A DNA stretch of 64,000 nt from Anodontia alba (lineage: Eukaryota; Mollusca; Bivalvia; Lucinida; Lucinidae). This document shows, piece after piece, positions 56,376-64,000 of this stretch. Made by a program: the position numbers and the translations under genes. Every line of letters starts with the position of its first letter. The stretch's first letter is position 1. The stretch lies in NCBI GenBank assembly GCA_964016985.1, contig OZ024830.1, positions 64,062,550-64,126,549 of the forward strand, read 5' to 3'. The notes under the pieces are model-generated. The model made no database searches and was not told the origin of the DNA. It saw only the letters and a program-made list of their open reading frames with translations.

Positions 56376-56530
56376 GATTGCCTTTGGAAACAAAGAACAC
56401 ACTACATATTAGAAACTGGGTGTCTCGGTTTTATTGAGACTCTTTATAAGCAGTAATGAAGTTAGCAACACTGCTTACGCCCTCTAGCGTATACAAGAGC
56501 AGAGTTTTCAAGTTTTGTCAATTGATAAAT
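56376..56530 (+). repeat. Repeat J, copy 2
   Basis: Same order of words (GATTGCCTTTGGAAACAAAG, GTGTCTCGGTTTTATTGAGA, ACGCCCTCTAGCG) 0.8 kb downstream of copy 1, same orientation. Confidence 0.65.
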
Positions 56531-56784
56531 GATTAATCTACAACGATAAATACTGAGGAAGGTACCTCCGTGGAGGAAAACAATGGAAGCTGTGACATAA
56601 GCCCGTTCATCCTTATAAATATCCTTATAGGTCAGTGACTAAGAGCTCAGCCCTGTAAAAGTTTTAATCCTCTTGTTAATGCAAAGGACTTTTGAACATC
56701 TCTCTTTGGCATCAAACCCTGTTCATTGTAAAATCATTCTAGCGCATGGCAAATAATCCTCAGTGAGAACAAAAGTGGGGAATG

Positions 56785-58118
56785 AATTTCCCTCCTGAGA
56801 AATGCAACGTGCTGTGAGTTCCCGAGCCAAATCACCTATGGCATTCCAATACGTGCTTAAAGGCATAGTCTTGAAAGAAGAGAAGACTACAAAGTACCCG
56901 GGGTGGACCTGCAGTCTAACCTAGCATGGAACCAAAATGTAAACCGTGTCACAAAGAAGGCAAACAGTATGCTCGGTTTCCTGCGGCATAATCTTCGACA
57001 TGCCAGTGAGGAGTCCAAAAAAAGGTTAAGAGAAAAGTCCAGGGAGTGCCACAATCACAAACCGCATCCCTTCCCAGACACCAAGAGGAAGAGAAAACAA
57101 ACAAAACCAAACAAGCGCAAATCGAACAAACGCACGAAAAGCACCAAAACCAGCCTCCCCCAGCCCCACCCGCACCCAAGCGAGGCAATCACAATGCCAA
57201 AAGGACCGAAAAACGCAAGAACAAAACAGCACAAGGCAAGACATAAAACAAATCGCCCCGTAGAACAAACCACAAAGCAACAAAGAGCAAGACCAACCGG
57301 GACCATGGTCCCAGAAGGGCCAGTTGAACAAACCACCTGGGGGCCCAAAGCACCCCCACAGCCAGCCAACCCCATCCCGGGACCCAATGCAACTCTAAAT
57401 ACAGAAAAAAAAAACCCACAAAAATTCGGCCCGCACAAAGGCCCCAAACTCAGCCAACGCACCACAGCGAAAACACAAAAATCAAATCCATCACTGTACT
57501 AAACAAAGACGAGCACTTATGGCCAACTCCACCGCGTAAAAGAGTAAATGAAAACCAACAGTCTAACCACGGCAGGCCAAGCCAAATACAAACCATCAAG
57601 CCCCAACCCATCGGTCAAAGCCCCACAAAGAGGCCGCCACCGAGCCCTAGGCCCGAACCGCTGTCGTGCAACTAAAGAGCGAAGCACAGCCACCAACAAC
57701 GACTGGGCGGACAACCACGCAGCCTGCACAACACTCAGGCCACAACCGACTCCCCCACAACGGTCAACCAATCCCTCGAACCGCCTCGAAATGCCAGACC
57801 CTCCCTCCAAGACTGCTGCACCATTTGGCTCATCATCAAGATCAGAAATACCAAGTCGAGATGGTTCAGCGTAGAGCGGTCCGATTTGTACTTAACAGGT
57901 ACAGAAACACTAGCAGTGTGACAGACATGTTGAAGTACCTCGGGTGGGAGACACATGAAGCCAGGAGAACCAAAATGCAGCTGCACTTCTTTACAAAATC
58001 GTCAACGATCTGATAACAATTCCATCATCCAGATACCTGAAACCTGCCAGTAAAAAGACTAGAGCAGCCCATTCATTCAAGTACTTACAGTACCCGACAT
58101 CTACGGATTGTTTCAAAT
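56785..58118 (+). pseudogene. LINE-Y: RT C-terminus, split by repeat R
   Basis: GMNFPPEKCNVL, then KYLGVDLQSNLAWNQNVNRV and MLGFLRHNLRHASEES up to 57011. After the insertion, KYQVEMVQRRAVRFVLNRYR, SSVTDMLKYLGWETHEARRT and KYLQYPTSTDCFKF end at a truncation. CR1/Jockey-group type. Confidence 0.8.
57012..57814 (+). repeat. AC-rich repeat R, copy 3 (best preserved)
   Basis: ~0.8 kb, very G-poor on +. It interrupts LINE-Y within the segment joining HASEES to the VQRRAVRF region, with loss of ~20 LINE codons. The LINE frame runs in without a stop, making a 199-codon chimeric ORF (56903-57502) rich in Lys, Pro, Thr and Asn. Confidence 0.8.
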
Positions 58119-58206
58119 TCGGGGTTTCTTCTGTTTCTTTACTTTCATTCCTGTTCTTCTTTCTTCCTTGTCCCTCTCTTTAATCTCCTCTATTCTATCT
58201 CTATTC
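58119..58206 (+). mobile_element. SINE-D body fragment
   Basis: TTTCTTCTGTTTCTTTACTT and CTTTCATTCCTGTTC match the pyrimidine-rich body of SINE-D at 1480-1570 and 31145-31230. Both ends missing; it lies exactly between two LINE fragments. Confidence 0.75.
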
Positions 58207-58519
58207 AAAGGTCTGAAAGGTAGAGCTAGTATACCTTGTAATGACCTTCAACCCCCAAATAGGCGTAGCATGAATCAGCATCCAATGGTATTTCAAATGC
58301 CATATGCTAGAACTGACTTATACAAGTATAGTTTCTTCCCAGACACCATTAGGGATTGAAATGCACTTACTGCATCTATAATATCCTCTGCTGAAAGTTC
58401 TGAGGACTATGTCGCTAGATTCACATCACTTGTGAAATCTAGAGACTAATCTTCGCAATCGTTGGCCCTGGTGAATGAATATCTATTGATACGCACCAGT
58501 AAAATATTCTGATTCTGAA
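58207..58519 (+). pseudogene. LINE-X 3' end, second copy
   Basis: LKGRASIPCNDLQPPNRRS, NQHPMVFQMPYARTDLYKYS, FFPDTIRD and SSEDYVARFTSLVKSRD match the minus-strand copy at 54116-54370. Ends AAATATTCTGATTCTGAA. Confidence 0.85.
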
Positions 58520-59252
58520 GGCGGACTGGTCACACTCAGATGGGCGAAAAGTGGTCGGGCCAAAACATTCTTTTATTTCTTTCTTTTACTGTCTTTACAT
58601 TCTTATTGTCTGTCCGACTCTTTTTCCGTCTGTTCTTTTTTCTCTTTTATATTCTACCTAGCGCACCAATTAAGAATTGTCAAGTGTGACAGATTAATAC
58701 TCCAGATGTAGATGTAGAGATGTAGAGTGTCATTACAACAAAGAAGAGGTTTTCTTATAAAATAGTATTCTATTCTATTCTGAGTATACATAACGTTCCG
58801 GGTCGTTTCGGCCCTGTGACGTTTCGGTCCTGAGTCATTTTGGCCTGGGTCATTTCAGCCTGGATCATTTCGGCCTGAGTCGTTTCAGCCCTGGGTCGTT
58901 TCGGCCACTTTTAATCGGTCGTTTCGGCCTAATTTTTTCGAAGTCCTTCTAGGATAGGTATGATAGGTTAAACAATATGTCCTTCAGTTTTTGTACTTTT
59001 AGGACTGTCTGGCCCCATTCACTGACAAAGTCAAACGTCAAAAAACCACATTTCATTAACAGACACGAGTTTTCACACTTCAATTAATCGATTACCACCT
59101 GGATTATCAATAAGGATTAGAGTTAACTGCAAGTGGCCCGAGTTTTCTCACCTTGATAAATCGATTTCATGGTATCAAAACAGACATGTACATCAATAAC
59201 GATTGCTGCTTTTCAGTTTACTTTTTTTTTATCAATTAAACAAGGACGAAAG

Positions 59253-59255
<3 letters not shown>

Positions 59256-59330
<75 letters not shown>
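59256..59330 (+). repeat. (TATC)n microsatellite 1
   Basis: About 18 perfect units. The reading frames through it (YLSI repeats) are artefacts. Confidence 0.97.
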
Positions 59331-59412
59331 CTGTTTGTATGTCCGTCAGTCTGTGTGTATAAACCCATTTACTTTAAGTCCAAACAATTTTCTTTAATGA
59401 AGGTCAAAATAC

Positions 59413-59870
<458 letters not shown>

Positions 59871-59871
<1 letters not shown>

Positions 59872-59964
59872 CAGCTAACATTCTTTATAAATCTATAGCG
59901 GGCCGTTATCGGCCAATCAGCTACCTGATAACGGCCCGCTATAGATTTATAGAATGCTAGCTGG
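59871..59964. repeat. 94-bp hairpin inside the TATC array
   Basis: Arms CCAGCTAACATTCTTTATAA..CGGGCCGTTATC (59871-59910) and the near-perfect complement (59927-59964) around a 16-base loop. Two-base indel and one mismatch only. Confidence 0.92.
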
Positions 59965-60115
59965 GAATCTGTCTATCTACCTGTCTAAATATTTGCTTTA
60001 AAACCAAAAAAATCTATCCTATCCATCCATACTTACAAAGTTACGTACGTACATAGGTCCCTGTCCGTCTATCCATCTCTGTATAAACCTATTTACTGTA
60101 TTAGCGGGAAAGATT

Positions 60116-60116
60116 G

Positions 60117-60166
<50 letters not shown>

Positions 60167-60168
60167 CT
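60116..60168 (+). repeat. (TATC)n microsatellite 3
   Basis: About 12 perfect units near the right end of the element. Confidence 0.95.
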
Positions 60169-60402
60169 GGCATCATCCGCCCATCTGTCCTACCGTCCAC
60201 CGTATAAGCCCTGTTTATACCCTATCATATTGAAATTAGGCCGAAATGAATCAGGGACGAAACGATTCAGGGTCGAAACGACCCATTTACCGAGCCCAAA
60301 ACGACCCTCCCACCCCGCCTCCCCCCACGCCCCCACCCGAAATTGGCCGAGACGACCCAGGCCGAAATGACCCAGGGCCAAAACGACCCGAAACCATACA
60401 TA

Positions 60403-61079
60403 GCATAGCGGTCTCAGGTTTTACCCACAGCAAGAGACTTCCGGAAATAAATAACAAAAACATTGAAGTACAAGAAACCAAAAAGTGATGATTTGAATTA
60501 CCATTATCTGACAGCAGAAAGACCTGACTGCATCAAAAACACATGTAATATATGCCCCGTGCTTGTTTTGATTGCAACAGTACAATTTCGTTCGAGTGAT
60601 TTATTTCATTTAAACGCAAGGAACAAGTTCGCAAAAGCTCTGAGATATACAAGCATTAGCTTTCATAAAAATCAGAATACCCTAAGACTATTGACCAATG
60701 AAATCGTTTCGCCCTCTATTGGTTCTAACAAGAGCAAAGCCTAATTAGTATTCCAAATCAAGATTTCAAAAATATTTTATTCAGTTTTGAAACTTTCACT
60801 GTAAAAAAAGAAAATATTAATAATAATAGTAATAATAATAAAACCATGACGCCATTTAAGTGAGTCACTGGAAGTAACACAGATTGAAAGAAGTAACAAA
60901 AATATATTAAAATATTTGTGAAATATAATAAACAACACAAACATTATTTTTTTTATTATCAGACAAGTGAAATGCAACTATACACAAATACTGTCACAGG
61001 ACAGAGATTGAGGGCAAAAATCAAAACTACATAATTAAGATAAATAAATAAATGAATAAATTTACGCAATAGGAGATAA
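60403..61079. other. No feature recognised
   Basis: AT-rich, no supported gene or repeat. Confidence 0.5.
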
Positions 61080-61230
61080 AAACAATTCTGATATTTGGAC
61101 CAGTTCAATAATTATATTTCCTTCATGAAATACCAAATTATCTCGGTGTAAATTGTTTTATGATAAATAAATAAATAAATATGTATTGTAGATATACATA
61201 ACTTAGTTGTAAAAATATGGTCCAACAAGT
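61080..61230 (-). repeat. Fragment of the GGACC unit
   Basis: Complement of the segment after the word tract: CAAATTATCTCGGTGTAAATTG, TAGTTGTAAAAATATGGTCC and CAACAAGTATG match 39.4-41.8 kb and 42.5 kb. Confidence 0.65.
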
Positions 61231-61235
61231 ATGCA

Positions 61236-61333
61236 TGGCAAACAGTGTAGACCCTGATCAGACATCACATTCTGAGGTGTCTGATCTGGGTCTACACTGT
61301 TTACAAAGGCCTACCTGTCCCAGTACGTAGGGT
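61236..61333. mobile_element. F4-type hairpin, partial
   Basis: GGCAAACAGTGTAGACCCTG and CTGGGTCTACACTGTTTAC form the same central hairpin as at 27.0 and 27.8 kb, without TTAA ends. Confidence 0.7.
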
Positions 61334-61648
61334 TATTATAGTAATAGATTATTATGATCTAAATCTTGTTTTCATGTAAATATGTATAAATTGATTTTGG
61401 TTCATCTGCAGAAATTAGTCAATATAAATTTAAATGACCAAAGGGAGTGCATATTTTTGTTGTTTAATTTCTACATTTAAATTATAATTTTGTTTTCTTG
61501 TAAATATGTGCTAATATATTATTATGCTGTTAGTATGTTTTATGTAAGCTACAGTACATTTAAGAATATACATGATACCAAAAAATTGCATCATCCACCC
61601 TGACGATTGCATTGTTTTCTGATGTCCTCTTAAATTTTACATTAAATA
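61334..61648. other. No feature recognised
   Basis: AT-rich sequence. Confidence 0.5.
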
Positions 61649-61857
61649 TTAATCCTTAAAGCGCCAATCACAACTGCAGCAGATAACATTTTTTTTCAGA
61701 GAAAACAAGTCGACATTTCATGTGAATAGTCTGCTTGGCAGATGATTCACATGAAATGTCAAGACTTGTTTTCTCTGAAACTTTGAATAAAAAAATAAAT
61801 AAATAAAAAAATTGAATGTTGTCTGCTACAAAATTTACTTGGCACTTTAAGGGTTAA
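61649..61857. mobile_element. F1 hairpin MITE, copy f
   Basis: TTAATCCTTAAAGCGCCAATC at the left, TTGGCACTTTAAGGGTTAA at the right; perfect inner arms GCAGATGATTCACATG / CATGTGAATAGTCTGC. Isolated, 58 kb from the cluster. Confidence 0.85.
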
Positions 61858-62296
61858 TTTGATTTCAGATACTGATTTTGTTTGATACCTCATTGTTAAC
61901 ATAATAATATTTAGGAATAGTTGACACTGAATCTCTGATTATCCATCTATTATTTATTATTTTAACGTCAGTATTGCAACATGCCGGTGAGAATATTAAA
62001 TACTGTTCTCTTAACTTTTCTTTTTTTTTACTGTTCTTTTCCATTATTTGTTTCTAAGCCAAGCCCATTTTTATCCTATTATTTGCTTTAATATGTTTCC
62101 AAAGACTAAACTGAATAGAAAGAGAAAATTATATTTAGTTTCATACAATCTTAACACAGAGGAAAATTCAGTTATTCTGCTCTTCTATTTCCAAAGTGAT
62201 AGGAGGAATCAGTAAAACTAAATAATTAAAAACAACGTTTTTAATTAAGGCATGTCATATAAATAATGAAATTTTATCAAAATTATTCACTATATA
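61858..62296. other. No feature recognised
   Basis: AT-rich sequence. Confidence 0.5.
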
Positions 62297-62405
62297 GTCT
62301 GCACAAAGTCTGGTCTGCAAGGTACTTGGTCTGCAAAATGTCCCCTTTTGGTCCACTGCAGACCAGTCCATGGTCCACTGGTCTGCATGGTTTGGTCTGC
62401 AGATT
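62297..62405. repeat. GGTCTGCA/GGTCCA-word tract
   Basis: At least eight GGTCTGCA or GGTCCACTG words in ~110 bp, in both orientations (TGGTCCACTGCAGACCAGTC). Same layout as the GGACC tracts, but a different word. Confidence 0.8.
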
Positions 62406-62782
62406 ATACCCAACCAAAAAAAAAAGTGGATGAATGATATATTTTACCCGGATACTCTCCTTATCTCTACCTCTGACTTATTTTTGGAATGTGTTGGCAT
62501 TTATATTACGATTACAAGTAAAATTGATCACAGGCACCTGACACATGGACAGTGATTTTTCACTGACTGTTTAGGCTTTCTCCAATTGTCGTACACTTAA
62601 CTTTTTTCAGTATTACGAGTCAACTGTCAATAAGAATACAAACTCAGACTACTTTACTTCAGTGTTTGGTATGTTTAGAATGATGTCTTCAAGCAGTTAC
62701 AAGAAATTCTGTTGTTTTCATATTTTCCCACATTTTAGAAATTTTTAGTACATTTTTGGATGTTTCTCATGTTATCATCCAT
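62406..62782. other. No feature recognised
   Basis: AT-rich sequence. Confidence 0.5.
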
Positions 62783-63370
62783 CCTTTCTTTCTTTCTCTG
62801 TATACAGCCTCACACCCTCACGGGCATTCTAGGCAGGTGGGCGCTGTCGTGCTGAAAGAAGAAAGAAAATATAGACAAAAGAATAAAGAGGGGATAGTGA
62901 GAGGATAAAGGTGACAGGGTTAAAATAGTTGGTGAGGTAGAAGGCTTAAAAACAAAAATTAAAAACATCACTTTTGGGACCTAGGGGCAGGAGTGGTGCA
63001 GTTTACCAACTTCTTCCTTGAACGCATCAAGGATTGGCAAACATACGAACGATTCTGGGAGGGCATTCCACTGAACTATGGCTAGTGGAAAGAATGAGTA
63101 TTTATAGAAGTTTCTGTGGGTGTAAATCTGGCGGAAAGTCATTGAGTGGCAATTTTTAGAAGTCCAAGTTTTGGGTTGAATATAGTCTGGAATGGGAACT
63201 GCCACGAGCCCATAGACAATCCGGTAAAACAGGCATAAGCGGGCGTCTGACCTTCTTTGTTCGAGGGTCTGCCATCCTAAGTTTTCTGTCATGGATGTGA
63301 CACTGGACCTGTAGTCGTAGTTACTGGTGGTCCATCATGCGGCTCGGCGCTGAACTTTTTCTATTTGGGA
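62783..63370 (-). pseudogene. LINE-V 3' end
   Basis: Minus strand: KVQRRAA, a stop, SSVTSMTENLGWQTLEQRR, ARLCLFYRIVYGLV, KNCHSMTFRQIYTHRNFYKY, SFFPLAIVQWNALPES. The 3' UTR is ~190 bp and ends in a GAAA-rich tail at ~62783. CR1/Jockey-group; 5'-truncated as usual. Confidence 0.85.
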
Positions 63371-63530
63371 AATCTTATCCTTTGTCCCTAATACATTAAT
63401 CAAAATAAATACCAAAAGCAAGACAAGCTGGCATTTACTAAATTTCATTTTACAGAACCATCAATCATACCATCTTCTGTGTGGGCGTTTTCATTTCAGA
63501 ACTTGACATTTTATAAGGGTCCATCAAATT
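63371..63530. other. No feature recognised
   Basis: Short unassigned stretch. Confidence 0.5.
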
Positions 63531-63592
63531 ACCCCAAACTACCCCAAACCACCCCAAACTACTCCAAACCAACCCAAACAACCATTTAAATT
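63531..63592 (+). repeat. CCCCAAACTA minisatellite
   Basis: Five to six degenerate copies of CCCCAAACTA / CCCCAAACCA. Confidence 0.9.
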
Positions 63593-64000
63593 TTAAAATA
63601 TATACAATATAAGTCTAGTTATACATATATTGTATATACATACAAAATACATATATTGACATACTTTGATGCATATATAGGTTGATGTAATTTGTTTCTA
63701 ACTTTATGACTTAATCTGCATAACTGTATAATGATAGTATGTGTTCGCTCTTTCACGTTAGCCCAAGGATAAAATTTTATTCTTAGTTTCCAGCTGGCAC
63801 CGCACAATTGAGAGGTTGCTGATGACATCACAGACCAAGAGTGATCTTGCTTTCTGGAGACACCCAGGAATATTTTTGACAGAATTTTAATGTACTTTGA
63901 GCATCATATCTTCCTTGGCAAAAATTCTGATCGAACCATAGTTATTTGACCATGGTTGGATGGTAAATTCCACCCCTGGTATTTACCAGTGGTAACTGCC
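63593..64000. other. No feature recognised
   Basis: TATATACA-rich tract at 63598-63660, then AT-rich sequence to the end of the window. Confidence 0.5.

Noticed and set aside
57548..57874. Plus-strand Pro/Ser-rich ORFs in repeat R
   Set aside because: Composition-driven, not conserved with R1, which has stops there.
63525..63600. CCCCAAACTA repeats considered as telomere-like
   Set aside because: Period and sequence do not match TTAGGG or related telomere units, and the tract is short and degenerate.

Overview
The window looks like intergenic DNA from a large, repeat-dense animal genome, most likely a bivalve mollusc and probably a heterodont clam (inference). Support: at least seven pearl/HINE-like elements (5' hairpin, GTCC-type microsatellite, ~150-bp degenerate tandem repeats, 3' hairpin before CTCTTGTT), several tRNA-derived SINE families with oyster/clam-like tails, CR1/Jockey-group LINE relics, and AT-rich single-copy DNA. 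There is no bacterial gene structure, true tRNA gene, rRNA or CRISPR array. The one candidate host-gene piece is a 34-codon 3'-terminal exon at 14116-14220.

Layout. 122-9434: a SINE split by a 9.0-kb foldback element (327-9337) with a 5-bp target duplication. It contains a second pair of inverted arms, five clustered TTAA-ended hairpin MITEs and two pearl-like arrays. 10240-33060: five more pearl-like elements, many small MITEs (Tigger-, Harbinger- and TTAA-type, plus an AGCTC..GATAAG palindrome family), a deleted mariner, and SINEs with clear target duplications. 33085-39000: a degenerate SR-rich ORF, a LINE fragment on +, and a long decayed LINE on - (endonuclease, linker, RT, C-terminus) broken by an 0.7-kb AC-rich repeat.

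39366-48567: a ~9.2-kb inverted structure whose arms are ~0.78-kb tandem units carrying GGACC-word tracts. A 2.2-kb mariner with two spliceosomal-type introns sits in one unit, and a ~140-bp satellite lies in the centre. 48788-53747: an AGATATCT-word tract, a composite palindromic GTCGAC-rich element with a nested element (6-bp TSD), and a Mutator-like MITE (9-bp TSD). 54051-58519: three LINE relics around a third copy of the AC-rich repeat. 58793-60395: an element with GGGTCGTTTCGGCC-word ends (7-bp TSD) enclosing long TATC arrays and a 94-bp hairpin. 60410-64000: mostly unassigned AT-rich DNA with a MITE, a GGTCTGCA-word tract and a LINE 3' end.

No set of genes works together here. Three things stand out. 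(1) An almost intact DD34D mariner whose ORF is restored by removing two phase-0 GT-AG introns. (2) A recurring architecture in otherwise unrelated elements: inverted ends built from many degenerate copies of one short word. (3) Precisely dated nested insertions. All coordinates come from reading by eye; repeat boundaries without a stated target duplication may be off by tens of bases.
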